From positions 2,229,562-2,293,561 of the forward strand of contig AP031382.1 in assembly GCA_040371205.1 (NCBI GenBank): a stretch of DNA of 64,000 nucleotides, given 5' to 3'. The stretch is from Rhodanobacter sp. (GTDB lineage: Bacteria; Pseudomonadota; Gammaproteobacteria; Xanthomonadales; Rhodanobacteraceae). Under the pieces are notes generated by a model. The model did no database searches, was not told the DNA's origin, and worked only from the letters and a program-made list of their open reading frames with translations. The position numbers and the translations under genes were made by a program. Shown one piece after another: positions 18,223 through 27,398 of this stretch (positions within the stretch are counted from its first letter, which is position 1; every line of letters starts with the position of its first letter).

Positions 18223-18987
18223 GTGTGGGCCATGTTCGAGAAATTCAAAAGCTGGCGCGTGCGCCGCATCGTCGCCAGACACCCGATCGCCGAGCCGTTG
18301 TGGCGGGCTGCGTTGCATCGCTGCGCCCCGGCCCGCCGATTGGGCGCCTCCGACCAGGCCGCGTTGCGCGTGCTGGTCACCCTGTTCCTGGAGCGTAAGT
18401 CGCTGGAGCCGGTGCAAGGGCTGGAGCTCGGCGACGCCGACCGCGTGCTGCTCGCCGCCCACGCCTGCGTCCCGATCCTGAAGCTCGACCTGGACTGGTA
18501 CGAAAGCTGGCACAGCGTCATCGTGTATCCGCATGCGTTCGTGCCCCACCGCACGCGAACCGACGAAGCGGGCGTGGTCCACCACACCCACACGGCGCTG
18601 GCCGGCGAGGCCTGGGGTCGCGGACCGGTGATCCTGTCGTGGGCCGACGTGCTCGATGCCGGCAGGCAGCCGGGACACAACGTGGTCATCCACGAGATGG
18701 CGCACAAGCTCGACCTGCAGAACGGCGCGGCCAACGGCTTCCCGCCGCTGCACCGGCGCATGGACCAACGCGTGTGGACCCGGGTATTCACCGGCGCCTG
18801 GGAACACCTGCGCGAAGAGCACCGCAAGGGCGCTCCCATCCCGATCGACCCCTACGGCCTGGAAAACCCCGCCGAATTCTTCGCCGTGCTCAGCGAGCAG
18901 TTCTTCGAGGCGCCGGCCGCACTGCGGGAGCATCTCCCGGAGGTCTTCCGGCAACTGGAGCTGTTCTATCGGCAACACCCCTACTGA
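18223..18987 (+). CDS. mtfA: MtfA-family zinc peptidase
   Basis: Relative of E. coli MtfA, a zinc aminopeptidase-like protein that binds and removes the glucose repressor Mlc and so affects sugar uptake. The 254 residues show the zinc motif NVVIHEMAHKLD near residue 160, the preceding segment GRGPVILSWADVLDA and the downstream metal-ligand region NPAEFFAVLSEQFFE. The start is either GTG 18223 (AGGA 8 bases upstream) or the ATG three codons later; the GTG has the better spacing. Whether an Mlc homologue exists in this organism cannot be seen here. Its neighbour gntK also belongs to sugar metabolism, which may be coincidence. Confidence 0.88.
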   Translation: MWAMFEKFKSWRVRRIVARHPIAEPLWRAALHRCAPARRLGASDQAALRVLVTLFLERKSLEPVQGLELGDADRVLLAAHACVPILKLDLDWYESWHSVIVYPHAFVPHRTRTDEAGVVHHTHTALAGEAWGRGPVILSWADVLDAGRQPGHNVVIHEMAHKLDLQNGAANGFPPLHRRMDQRVWTRVFTGAWEHLREEHRKGAPIPIDPYGLENPAEFFAVLSEQFFEAPAALREHLPEVFRQLELFYRQHPY

Positions 18988-19126
18988 AGCCGCGCACACG
19001 TGCGTTTCGTTCCGCCTTGCACAGGCAAACGCGCAGGATCGGGCGTCGATGGCAAGCAGCCCCGCCCAGCCGGCGCATGCGCCGAGTGCGCTAAAGTCCT
19101 GCTTCATGCGTGTTCAGGGGCTCCCC

Positions 19127-20518
19127 ATGCGAATCGTGCCACCTCTTGCGGCCGCCCTGCTGGCCATCGGCTCCGCCGCGGCTGCACAGGTTCCGCCGCC
19201 GCCCACCGAACACCCGCAACTGCGCGAGATCGCCGACCAGGTGCAACCGCAGGCGCTGCAGGCCACGCTGGAGACGCTGGTCGGCTTCGGCACCCGGCAC
19301 ACGATGTCGACGACCACGTCGGACCATCGCGGCATCGGCGCCGCGCGCCGTTGGGTGAAAGCACGCTTCGAGGCGATCTCGCACGACTGCGGCGGCTGCC
19401 TGCAGGTGGTGACGCCTGCGCAGACAGTCACCGGACCGCGCATTCCCACGCCCACCGAGATCATGGACGTGGCCGCGATCCAGCGCGGCAGCAGCGACCC
19501 GGACCGCGTCATCATCATCACCGCGCACCTGGACTCGCGCGTCACCGATGTGATGAACGCGACCGCCGACGCGCCCGGCGCCAACGACGACGGCTCCGGC
19601 ACCGCCGCCGTGCTGGAGGTGGCGCGCGTGCTGTCGAAGTACCGCTTTCCGGCCACCCTGGTCTACGCCTCGCTGTCCGGCGAGGAACAAGGCCTGTATG
19701 GCGGCAAGCTGATGGCGCAGTACGCACGCGCGCAGGGCTGGCAGGTCGAGAGCGACCTCAACAACGACATCGTCGGCAACATCCAGGGCATTGACGGCGT
19801 GGTCGACAACACCCGCGTGCGCGTGTTCTCCGAAGGCACCAAGAGCACGGAGACACCGCAGCAGGCCGCCTACCGCCGCTACTTCGGCGGCGAGGTGGAC
19901 TCGCCGTCGCGCAACGTCGCACGCTTCATGGCCGGCCTGGCGGAGCAGTACCTGACCGACTTCCAGGTGCAGATGATCTACCGCACCGACCGCTTCGGCC
20001 GCGGCGGCGACCAGGTGCCGTTCCTCGCTGCCGGCTATCCGGCGGTGCGCCTGACCGAGCCAAACGAAAACTACCGCCGCCAGCACCAGGATCTTCGGGT
20101 CGAGCAAGGCATCCACTACGGCGACGTGCTGTCCGGCGTCGACTTTCCCTACCTCGCGCAGGTCGCGCGCTTGAATGCCATCACCATGGCGGCCATGGCC
20201 TGGGCACCGGCACCGCCCGGCGATGTCACGGTCAAGGGTGCGGTCGAGCCCGACACCACGCTGGGATGGAAGCGCTCGCCCGGCGCCTACGGCTACCGCG
20301 TGTGGTGGCGCGATACCACCGCGCCGCGCTGGCAGTATCACCGCTGGGTCGGCGACACCGGCACGACGACGCTCAAGGACATCGTGATCGACAACGACTT
20401 CTTCGGCGTCAGTGCGGTGTCGAAGGACGGCTACGCCAGCCCGGTGGAATTCCCCGGCTTCGCCGGCAGCTTCGTCTCGCCGGCGCCGGACAAGGAGGAG
20501 GCCGGCAAGTCGAAATAG
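19127..20518 (+). CDS. Secreted M28-family zinc aminopeptidase-like protein
   Basis: Exported peptidase of 463 residues with a signal peptide (MRIVPPLAAALLAIGSAAAA). The co-catalytic zinc ligands of family M28 are visible: His and Asp in IIITAHLDSR, Asp in GANDDGSGTAAVLE, Glu-Glu in SGEEQGLYGG, Asp in LNNDIVGN and a late His in VEQGIHYGDVL. The last about 100 residues (from DVTVKGAVEPDTTLGWKRSP) form a fibronectin-III-like domain. Specificity is not predictable; relatives are aminopeptidases. The ATG at 19127 has AGGGG 8 bases upstream and directly begins the signal peptide; an ATG 7 codons earlier is in frame. Confidence 0.9.
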   Translation: MRIVPPLAAALLAIGSAAAAQVPPPPTEHPQLREIADQVQPQALQATLETLVGFGTRHTMSTTTSDHRGIGAARRWVKARFEAISHDCGGCLQVVTPAQTVTGPRIPTPTEIMDVAAIQRGSSDPDRVIIITAHLDSRVTDVMNATADAPGANDDGSGTAAVLEVARVLSKYRFPATLVYASLSGEEQGLYGGKLMAQYARAQGWQVESDLNNDIVGNIQGIDGVVDNTRVRVFSEGTKSTETPQQAAYRRYFGGEVDSPSRNVARFMAGLAEQYLTDFQVQMIYRTDRFGRGGDQVPFLAAGYPAVRLTEPNENYRRQHQDLRVEQGIHYGDVLSGVDFPYLAQVARLNAITMAAMAWAPAPPGDVTVKGAVEPDTTLGWKRSPGAYGYRVWWRDTTAPRWQYHRWVGDTGTTTLKDIVIDNDFFGVSAVSKDGYASPVEFPGFAGSFVSPAPDKEEAGKSK

Positions 20519-20528
20519 CGCGGCGGGC

Positions 20529-21635
20529 TCAGCCCACCGCCTGCGCACCGGCGGCGAATGCATCGGCGGGCAACAGCACCACGTGGTTGCCGCCCTGCTC
20601 CTTGGCCTGGTAGAGCGCGCGGTCGACCCGCTGCAACACGCTGTCGAAATCGTCCGCGTCGTCGACCAGCGTGGCCCCGAACGAGGCGGTGACCTGGCAC
20701 ACCGGCGCGATCGACAGGCGCGCGATCGCCGCCTGCAGGCGTTCCGCCACCAGATGCAGGCCGGCCGCATCGATGTCCGGCACGATCACCAGGAATTCCT
20801 CGCCGCCCCAACGCGCGATGCTCTCGTCGCTGCGCAGCAGGGCCTTGCAGCGCGCCGCGATCGCTTTAAGCACCTGGTCGCCGACCGGGTGGCCGTGGGT
20901 GTCGTTGATCGACTTGAACCGGTCCACGTCCAGCATGATCACGCCGGCTGCACGAGTACCGTCGAACAGCTCCCCGAGCAGGCGCTCGCCCAGGCGCCGG
21001 TTGTGGATGCCGGTGAGCGGATCGCGATGCAGGATCACTTCCATGCGCGCACGCTCCTGCGCCATCCGCTTGATCGTGCCGGCCAGTCCACGCTGCACCG
21101 GCAACAGCACCACCACCATGAGGCTGACCGGCCCGTACGCCATCAGCAGGCTGAGGCCGCGCGGCGCCCACATCTCGCGCGGGTGAAGCAGCAGGTAGAC
21201 GAGCACCGGCAGCGCGATCAGCAGCCAGCAAAGCAGCGCCAGCGCAAAGGCCACGCGGCCGGGAATGAAGATCATCACCATCACCAGCAGCATCACGAAC
21301 AGCGACGACACCGGCGGCAGTATGGCGATCAGTTCGACCTCGGGTGCCGCCATCGCCTGGGCGGTGTACAGCCAGGCCGGCGCGATCAGCGCCAGCGCCG
21401 CGACCACGAGCGCCACCCGCACGATGCCCTGCAACCACCACGGGCGCAGCCGCAGCGCAACGATCAGGCCGCCGCAAATCGCCGTAACGACGGGCGGAAC
21501 GATCAGGTCCAGCGGTCGGTGAACCGGCCCCAGACAATGGATCAGCGTGGCGCAGAGGCCCGCCACCATCATCAGCGACAGCATGGCCAGCACGGCGACG
21601 CGGACATAGCTGTCATCGGCGACTGGCTTGGTCAT
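20529..21635 (-). CDS. Membrane diguanylate cyclase
   Basis: Makes c-di-GMP from two GTP. The 368-residue protein has six predicted membrane segments in residues 12-190 (for example VRVAVLAMLSLMMVAGL and LFVMLLVMVMIFIPG) and a C-terminal GGDEF domain from about residue 205. The active site is intact: RWGGEEFLVIV, DVDRFKSINDTHGHPVGD, DPLTGIHNRR. The residues before GGEEF read LLRSDESIA, so the RxxD inhibitory site is not in the usual place and product inhibition may be missing. ATG 21635 is the start that begins just before the first helix. It converges with the M28 gene and is divergent from the membrane protein at 21781. Confidence 0.92.
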   Translation of the reverse strand: MTKPVADDSYVRVAVLAMLSLMMVAGLCATLIHCLGPVHRPLDLIVPPVVTAICGGLIVALRLRPWWLQGIVRVALVVAALALIAPAWLYTAQAMAAPEVELIAILPPVSSLFVMLLVMVMIFIPGRVAFALALLCWLLIALPVLVYLLLHPREMWAPRGLSLLMAYGPVSLMVVVLLPVQRGLAGTIKRMAQERARMEVILHRDPLTGIHNRRLGERLLGELFDGTRAAGVIMLDVDRFKSINDTHGHPVGDQVLKAIAARCKALLRSDESIARWGGEEFLVIVPDIDAAGLHLVAERLQAAIARLSIAPVCQVTASFGATLVDDADDFDSVLQRVDRALYQAKEQGGNHVVLLPADAFAAGAQAVG

Positions 21636-21780
21636 GTCCGTGAATCTGGGAAATTCGGCAGCCAGTGTAACGCCCTGCAAAGCCCGGGCAGGTGTTGCAA
21701 GCCTGCGCCGGGCGATGGATTGATCCATGATAGGGCAGATCAAATCGACCGCCCGCCCGGGCCGACCACGGGGAGCCGAC

Positions 21781-22449
21781 ATGGAAACGTCCGCACTGAC
21801 CTTCGTATCGCTGAACGAACGCATTGAGGCGCTGCCCGCGCCGCCATCCCAACGCGTGCGCTCCAGCCGCAAGCAACGATGGGGCATCGCGCTGTTCGCG
21901 ACGGCTGGCAGCTTGGCGTTGATCGTCGCGAAAGTACACTCGGCCAGACCATGGCTGATCTTCGTGCTGCCGGTGCTGCTTGCCGTCGAGCTTGTCGGAT
22001 TCACCCTCATGCTCATCGCCGCGCTGCCCGACCTCATCGAGTTCAAGCTCGGGTTCGCCGCGCAACGTCGCGAATTCGCCGAAAGCCTGGACTTCGACAT
22101 GCCGCATCACGAGGCCACCATCGCCTGGCTCAGCACCTATCCACGCGAGCGGCTGGAGACCATGCGCGACTTCGCCGCCTACCGTATCGAGCGGTTCCGC
22201 AGCAAGCTGCCCCTGGCAACGGGAGGCATCGAAAAGCTCGGCATGCTGCCCGTGCTCGCCGCTCTGGTGGTCCAGTTCAAGGACGCGGACTGGCCGCCGC
22301 ACCCGAGCGGCCTGCGGATCGTCCTGTTCGCCGTGCTGATGCTCTCCTACTGGCTGTGCATGGCCCTGCTCAGCCTGCGCTTCAGGCTGGAACTGTATGG
22401 CGCCTTGTTGGGCAAGGCACTCGACAAGAAGATGCCCGGCACGCTTTGA
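21781..22449 (+). CDS. Four-helix inner-membrane protein, family unrecognised
   Basis: 222-residue protein with two pairs of hydrophobic helices (WGIALFATAGSLALIVAKV, LIFVLPVLLAVELVGFTLM; later LGMLPVLAALVVQF and IVLFAVLMLSYWLCMALLSL). Between the pairs is a charged cytoplasmic-looking stretch, FKLGFAAQRREFAESLDFDMP. I do not recognise a family. The ATG at 21781 has GGGGAG about 6 bases upstream. It is followed 81 bases later by trxC on the same strand, but with its own ribosome binding site and no obvious functional link. Confidence 0.75.
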   Translation: METSALTFVSLNERIEALPAPPSQRVRSSRKQRWGIALFATAGSLALIVAKVHSARPWLIFVLPVLLAVELVGFTLMLIAALPDLIEFKLGFAAQRREFAESLDFDMPHHEATIAWLSTYPRERLETMRDFAAYRIERFRSKLPLATGGIEKLGMLPVLAALVVQFKDADWPPHPSGLRIVLFAVLMLSYWLCMALLSLRFRLELYGALLGKALDKKMPGTL

Positions 22450-22530
22450 GCATCCGCGCTACGCCGCGTTTGATCCGCAGCGCACCGACCCCATGTAGCC
22501 GGCATCGCAACCTCTGTCGCGAGGCATCCC

Positions 22531-22968
22531 ATGAGCGACCCGCTGCATCTCGTCTGTCCGCATTGCCAGGCGGTGAATCGCGTGCCGACCGAACGGCTAG
22601 ACGCGGCACCCGCCTGCGGCCAGTGCCACCGACCGCTATTCACCGGCCATCCGCTGGCCGTCGACGAAGCCGCCTTCCAGAAACATCTGGCCCGCGACGA
22701 TCTTCCCGTACTGGTGGATTTCTGGGCCACCTGGTGCGGCCCCTGCCAGATGATGGCGCCGCATTTCGCGCAGGCCGCCCGCCAACTCGAACCGCACGTG
22801 CGCCTGCTCAAGGTCGACACCGATGCGGAACAAGCGTTGGGCGCACGACTCGCCATCCGCAGCATCCCTACCCTGGCGCTGTTCAAGGGCGGACGCGAGG
22901 TGGCGCGCCAGGCGGGCGCGATGCAAGCCGCGGGCATCGTGCAGTGGGTGCGCGCGCAAGGAGCCTGA
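22531..22968 (+). CDS. trxC: Thioredoxin 2
   Basis: Cytoplasmic disulfide reductase of 145 residues. It has the N-terminal zinc-binding extension that distinguishes thioredoxin 2 from thioredoxin 1: two CxxC pairs, VCPHCQAVN and ACGQCHRP. The thioredoxin domain follows with active site WATWCGPCQMMAP and the cis-Pro in RSIPTLALF. In E. coli this gene is induced by OxyR under peroxide stress; no OxyR site was identified here. It converges on the PNGase A-like gene with only 12 bases between stops. Confidence 0.95.
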   Translation: MSDPLHLVCPHCQAVNRVPTERLDAAPACGQCHRPLFTGHPLAVDEAAFQKHLARDDLPVLVDFWATWCGPCQMMAPHFAQAARQLEPHVRLLKVDTDAEQALGARLAIRSIPTLALFKGGREVARQAGAMQAAGIVQWVRAQGA

Positions 22969-22980
22969 CGGCGCGCCTAC

Positions 22981-24846
22981 CTACTTCGAACGGGTCGGCG
23001 ACAGAGCCAGCGGCATCAGCCAGGGATGGCCGGGACGCGAACGGACGTCCAGACGATTCCCGCCGCCGGGGCATCCGCCGCCTTCGCTTGCGGCGACCAG
23101 GCGCTCGTCGCGCGACTGGATGCCGGTGCGGTAGCAACTGCCCAGCGAGTCGCTGAAGGCCACCTGCTCGCTGCCTGTCTCGTCGTGCGCGAAACGGCTG
23201 CGGTCGAGCGGGTCGGGAATGGTCTTGCCGTCGGCGCGGTCGCGGGTGGCGAGGCTCTCGTCCAGCACGGCGTGGTAGTCCGCGCCCCGCGCACCGGTGC
23301 GGCGCGTCTCGATGCGATGACCCTGCTTCATCGCCACCTGCGCGGTGAAGTCCTGTCCCGTGGTCACCATGGTCTTGCGCGAGGAGAGAAACAGCGGATC
23401 GCGCTGCTGCACCGTGTAGCCGTCCAGATGCCGGCCGTCCAACGTGCGCTGCACCGCCAGCGACATCGTGCTCAGTTGGTCGATGGTCTCGTCGTAGCGC
23501 TTGTCGTCCGGCCGCGCGAAGGTCTGGTGGTTGTGGAAGCCGCCGGTGTAGCGCACGGTGGTATCGAGCACGCCGCGCGGCGTGTGCAGGCGGCCGGCGA
23601 TCACGTAGGACTGGGCCTGGTCGGTATCGATGGTGCCCACGATGCGGCCCGCGGCATCGGCATGCAGCGTGTCGCGCACGGTCAGCCCCGCCGGCTGCTG
23701 CGCGGCCAGCGTGTCCTGCGTGAGTTCGCCGCGCAACTCGCCGGCCTGCGGATCCTGGTAGACCAGCAGGTTGGCCGCGACATTGAAGAAGTGGTCGGCG
23801 CCCGGCACGCGCACCGCCACCGTGTGCGGCAGGCCGTCGTCGAACAGGCCGGCGAACGGCGTCAGGTCCACCCGCGCCGGGATGAAATCCGTGGTCTGGA
23901 TCGCCGGCGTCGGCAGCCACAGATGCGGCGCCACACCGCCGGTGAAGATCCACGGGTAGACCGGCGCCAGCCCGGCCGGCTTGCCGTCCACCAGCACTTC
24001 CACGCCGCGGAAGCTGCCGCCGTCGCAGGCTTCGAACGATTCCAGCGAGTAGTCGCGGGTCTTTTCCAGATAGGCCCGGTCGACGCAGGTATACCAGCGC
24101 TCGTCGTGCGCCTGGCTCTGCGCGACCACGTCGAGGTAGGCGCGCTCCACGTTGCGCGGGAAGGTGATCCGGCGCGACAGGCTGTCGTCCGAATGTTCCA
24201 GCGGCGTCTGCTCGCCACGCGGGTCGCTGCCCAACCGATAGACGCGGTCCGCCGCCGCAGCCGCCGGCTGCCCCTTGCCCGCCGGATAGAACAACAGGCG
24301 CGCGTCCACGTAGATCGGCTGGTTGGTGCTGGGGCTCACCCAGTTGTTGAGGATCATCTGCCCCGCCTGCGCCTGCTTGAACAGCGCGGCGTAGTCGGTG
24401 AGGTCGCGCTCCACGTGCCAGTGCTGCGCCACGTCCGGCTCGGGTTCGATGGTGGTGCCGAAATAGAGGTTCACGCCACCCAGCCAGAGCGCCACGGTGC
24501 GGTCGAACTGGCGACCGGCCGGCACCGAGAAATCCGCCTCCAGCACCACCTTGCTCCAGCCGCCCGCACAGCCCTTGGGCGGCGTGAAGTCGAAACGGTG
24601 CGGGCGCGCCGCCATCGACGAACCATCGCCCTGGTCGTCGAACGCCTCGTGATCGAACACCGTCACCGCGCACGGCTTGCCCGATGGCCGCGACACCGGC
24701 GGCTCGGCCGTGGCCACCACGCGCGAACCGATCTCGAACCGCGCCGCGGGAGCGGCCTGCAGGGTCATTGACGGAACCATGCCCATCGCCAGCAGGGCCA
24801 TCGCCCCCGGCAGCCCGAGCAGCCTCGTGGTTTTTTTCCGTGTCAC
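22981..24846 (-). CDS. Secreted PNGase A-family peptide-N-glycosidase homologue
   Basis: Predicted amidase that releases whole N-glycans from glycoprotein asparagines, 621 residues with a Sec signal peptide (cleavage near residue 31, LQAAPAA). It matches the plant/fungal PNGase A family: ITFPRNVERAYLDVVAQSQ and DERWYTCVD near 227-256, FRGVEVLVDGKPAGLAPVYP followed by WIFTGGVAPHLWLP near 279-312, and DLTPFAGLFDDGLPHTVAVR followed by ADHFFNVAANLLVYQD near 327-365. I recall acid-active members of this family being characterised from Terriglobus and from Rhodanobacteraceae such as Dyella and Rudaea. The start is a GTG at 24846 with GGGAG 11 bases upstream. It is divergent from an ester hydrolase gene over 260 bases. 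Confidence 0.85.
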   Translation of the reverse strand: MTRKKTTRLLGLPGAMALLAMGMVPSMTLQAAPAARFEIGSRVVATAEPPVSRPSGKPCAVTVFDHEAFDDQGDGSSMAARPHRFDFTPPKGCAGGWSKVVLEADFSVPAGRQFDRTVALWLGGVNLYFGTTIEPEPDVAQHWHVERDLTDYAALFKQAQAGQMILNNWVSPSTNQPIYVDARLLFYPAGKGQPAAAAADRVYRLGSDPRGEQTPLEHSDDSLSRRITFPRNVERAYLDVVAQSQAHDERWYTCVDRAYLEKTRDYSLESFEACDGGSFRGVEVLVDGKPAGLAPVYPWIFTGGVAPHLWLPTPAIQTTDFIPARVDLTPFAGLFDDGLPHTVAVRVPGADHFFNVAANLLVYQDPQAGELRGELTQDTLAAQQPAGLTVRDTLHADAAGRIVGTIDTDQAQSYVIAGRLHTPRGVLDTTVRYTGGFHNHQTFARPDDKRYDETIDQLSTMSLAVQRTLDGRHLDGYTVQQRDPLFLSSRKTMVTTGQDFTAQVAMKQGHRIETRRTGARGADYHAVLDESLATRDRADGKTIPDPLDRSRFAHDETGSEQVAFSDSLGSCYRTGIQSRDERLVAASEGGGCPGGGNRLDVRSRPGHPWLMPLALSPTRSK

Positions 24847-25107
24847 GATCGTCGCGGCTCCCGTGGATGGCTGGCATGACCCTCGTGGCGATGGCCGCCG
24901 CAGCGACAGTTGGCGGCAGGCCCATCCCGCGATGCTTGAAGCCCTATCCTGCCGGCCGCGCGGCCAACTTCCAAGCGTTTCTCTCCGAGCGCCGAGCAGG
25001 CTGCGACAAACTCCCGCCGCACCGTCCAGGCCAACGACCCGCACTGACGATCGGATTCGGCCGTGGTAGTTTGCCCTCCGCAACCACCACCAAGAGACCC
25101 CTCGCCC

Positions 25108-27042
25108 ATGAAGACTGCCGCCTTGAACCCGGCGCTCGTTTCGCTCGCCTTTCTGCTGCCGGCGATGGCTTTCGCGGCGCCCACCGCCGTCCAGGATGCG
25201 TCGAAGGTCACCCCCGACATGATCCAGACCGCGTCGGACATCCCGGCGCATTGGCAGACGCCGGAGGGCGACTACGACTACATCAAGCGCGACGTGATGA
25301 TCCCGATGCGCGACGGCGTGAAGCTGCACACGGTGATCATGATCCCGAAGGGCGCGCACGACCGTCCGATGCTGCTGGAGCGCACGCCGTACAACGCCAG
25401 CGGCTTCGTGGTCAGCAACAGCCCGCACATGGCCGACGCGGTGTGGTCGGGCGACAAGGACTGGGCCAACGCCGGCTACATCCTGGTGTGGCAGGACGTG
25501 CGCGGCAAGTACGGCTCGGACGGCAACTACATCATGACGCGCCCGCCGATGGGCCCGCTCAACCCGACCAAGACCGACGACACCACCGACGCCTGGGACA
25601 CCATCGCCTGGCTGGTGAAGAACGTGCCGCAGTCCAACGGCAAGGTCGGCATGATCGGCTCGTCCTACGACGGCTGGACGGTGGCGATGGCCCTGCTGCA
25701 CCCGCATCCCGCGCTCAAGGTCGCCGCGCCGGAAAGCCCGATGATCGACGGCTGGATGGGCGACGACTGGTACCACTACGGCGCCCTGCGCCAGATCAAC
25801 CTCGACTACTTCACCGACCAGATGACAACCAAGGGCTCGGGCGAAGCCGTGCCGCGCGAAAACTACGACGACTACACCAACTTCCTCGAAGCCGGCTCGG
25901 CCGGCGACTACGCCGTCGCCCACGGCTTCAAGCAACTGCCGTGGTGGAACCGCTTCTCCGCCCACCCCGCCTACGACGCCTTCTGGCAGTTGCAGGCGCT
26001 GGACAAGCTGCTGCCCGAGCATCCCTCCGACGTGCCCACCATGTGGCTGCAGGGCCTGTGGGACCAGGAAGACATCTACGGCGCGGTGCACGCGTGGGAG
26101 GCGCTGGACAAGGCCGGCCATGGCGCCAACAACCACCTCGTGATGGGCCCGTGGTGGCACAGCCAGATCAACCGCGACGGCTGGAACCTCGGGCCGCTGA
26201 AGTGGCCGGGCAACACCACCGCCGAGTTCCGCCAGCAGGTGATGATCCCGTGGTTCGACCACTACCTGCGCGGCACGCCGCTGGCCAAGCCGCTGCCCGA
26301 GGCGATGATCTACAACGCGGTCGAGCAGCGCTGGGACAGCTTCAACGACTGGAAACCGGCCAGCGCGCAGTCGCTCACCCCGCTCTACCTGCAAGCGGAC
26401 ATGGGCCTGGGCTTCGAGCAGCCCGGCGGCGGCGGCGACAGCTACGTGTCCGACCCGGCCAAGCCAGTGCCCTACCTGCCCCGTCCGATCCAGGCCAACG
26501 ACGAGGACCGCTGGCGCACCTGGCTGGTGCACGACCAGCGCTTCGTGGCGGATCGCGCCGACGTACTCTCCTACACCACGCCGGTGCTGACCAAGACCGT
26601 GACCGTGCAGGGTGCGCCGATCGCCGACCTGTTCGCCAAGACCACCGGCACCGACGGCGACTTCGTGGTCAAGCTGATCGACGTCTACCCCGGCACCGAC
26701 GCCACCGATCCGGCGATGGGCGGGTACGAGCTGCCGGTGTCGCTGGACATCTTCCGCGGCCGCTACCGCAAGAGCTTCGCCGATCCGTCGCCGATCCCGG
26801 CGAATGTGGTGCAGGAATACAAGTTCCGCCTGCCCACGATCAACTACGAGTTCAAGCCGGGCCACCGCATCATGGTGCAGATCCAGTCCAGCCTGTTCCC
26901 GCTGTACGACCGCAACCCGCAGACCTGGGTGCCCAACATCCTGTTCGCCAGGCCCTCGGACTACAAGAAGGCCACGGTGACCATCGAGCACGGCACGGAC
27001 GGCAAGAGCGCGGTGCTGCTGCCGGTGGTGGCGAATCCCTGA
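25108..27042 (+). CDS. Secreted alpha-amino acid ester hydrolase
   Basis: Serine hydrolase of 644 residues (signal peptide 1-23) of the CocE/glutaryl-7-ACA acylase group. From memory it resembles the Xanthomonas citri alpha-amino acid ester hydrolase along its whole length: YIKRDVMIPMRDGVKLHTVI, WQDVRGKYGSDGNYIMTRPP, ESPMIDGWMGDDWYHYGA and QSSLFPLYDRNPQTWVPNI. The triad is Ser186 in GMIGSSYDGW, Asp319 in GLWDQED and His351 in GPWWHSQ. The C-terminal jelly-roll domain follows. These enzymes hydrolyse esters of alpha-amino acids and can acylate beta-lactam nuclei; the natural substrate is unclear. ATG 25108 begins the signal peptide. A strong terminator follows at 27074. Confidence 0.93.
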   Translation: MKTAALNPALVSLAFLLPAMAFAAPTAVQDASKVTPDMIQTASDIPAHWQTPEGDYDYIKRDVMIPMRDGVKLHTVIMIPKGAHDRPMLLERTPYNASGFVVSNSPHMADAVWSGDKDWANAGYILVWQDVRGKYGSDGNYIMTRPPMGPLNPTKTDDTTDAWDTIAWLVKNVPQSNGKVGMIGSSYDGWTVAMALLHPHPALKVAAPESPMIDGWMGDDWYHYGALRQINLDYFTDQMTTKGSGEAVPRENYDDYTNFLEAGSAGDYAVAHGFKQLPWWNRFSAHPAYDAFWQLQALDKLLPEHPSDVPTMWLQGLWDQEDIYGAVHAWEALDKAGHGANNHLVMGPWWHSQINRDGWNLGPLKWPGNTTAEFRQQVMIPWFDHYLRGTPLAKPLPEAMIYNAVEQRWDSFNDWKPASAQSLTPLYLQADMGLGFEQPGGGGDSYVSDPAKPVPYLPRPIQANDEDRWRTWLVHDQRFVADRADVLSYTTPVLTKTVTVQGAPIADLFAKTTGTDGDFVVKLIDVYPGTDATDPAMGGYELPVSLDIFRGRYRKSFADPSPIPANVVQEYKFRLPTINYEFKPGHRIMVQIQSSLFPLYDRNPQTWVPNILFARPSDYKKATVTIEHGTDGKSAVLLPVVANP

Positions 27043-27073
27043 TCCGCAACCTGTCAGCGCAACCGCAAGACCG

Positions 27074-27108
27074 CAAAGCCCGGCCCGCACAGCGCGGGCC
27101 GGGCTTTG
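27074..27108 (+). terminator. Intrinsic terminator after the ester hydrolase gene
   Basis: Perfect 15-bp stem (CAAAGCCCGGCCCGC and its complement) with loop ACAGC, ending in CTTTGTTCATTTC on the + strand, 32 bases after the stop codon. Confidence 0.85.
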
Positions 27109-27398
27109 TTCATTTCGCTCCGGAAACAGCTCTCCCTTGCCGGCTTCGTGGCCATGCCAAGCGGCATCCAGTGGGCCCGTCACCACGCGCCGAATAGCCG
27201 CGCGGCTTGCCGGGGCGGCGTGGAACACACCCGCTTCGCATGCGCCGGAAGGCATGCGACCATGCCCGGGTCGCCCGATGCACTGGACGACATGAGCTGC
27301 TCTTGCCGAGCCGGCATCGCGACGACGGATGCAGGCCTCCCGTGGATCGCGGGATGCGCGGCGACGCAAGGGTGGAGTTCAACCCAAAGGGGAGAATC
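27109..27398. other. Gene-free gap before the DUF2846 lipoprotein
   Basis: 290 bases after the terminator with no supported gene. An open frame runs through it into the lipoprotein gene but has no conserved content before the lipoprotein start. It presumably contains the lipoprotein promoter, which I could not pin down. Confidence 0.45.

Noticed and set aside
22981-27369. A minus-strand frame of 1462 codons containing the PNGase A gene
   Set aside because: Only the part from 24846 down has family motifs, a signal peptide and a ribosome binding site. The rest is antisense to the alpha-amino acid ester hydrolase gene.
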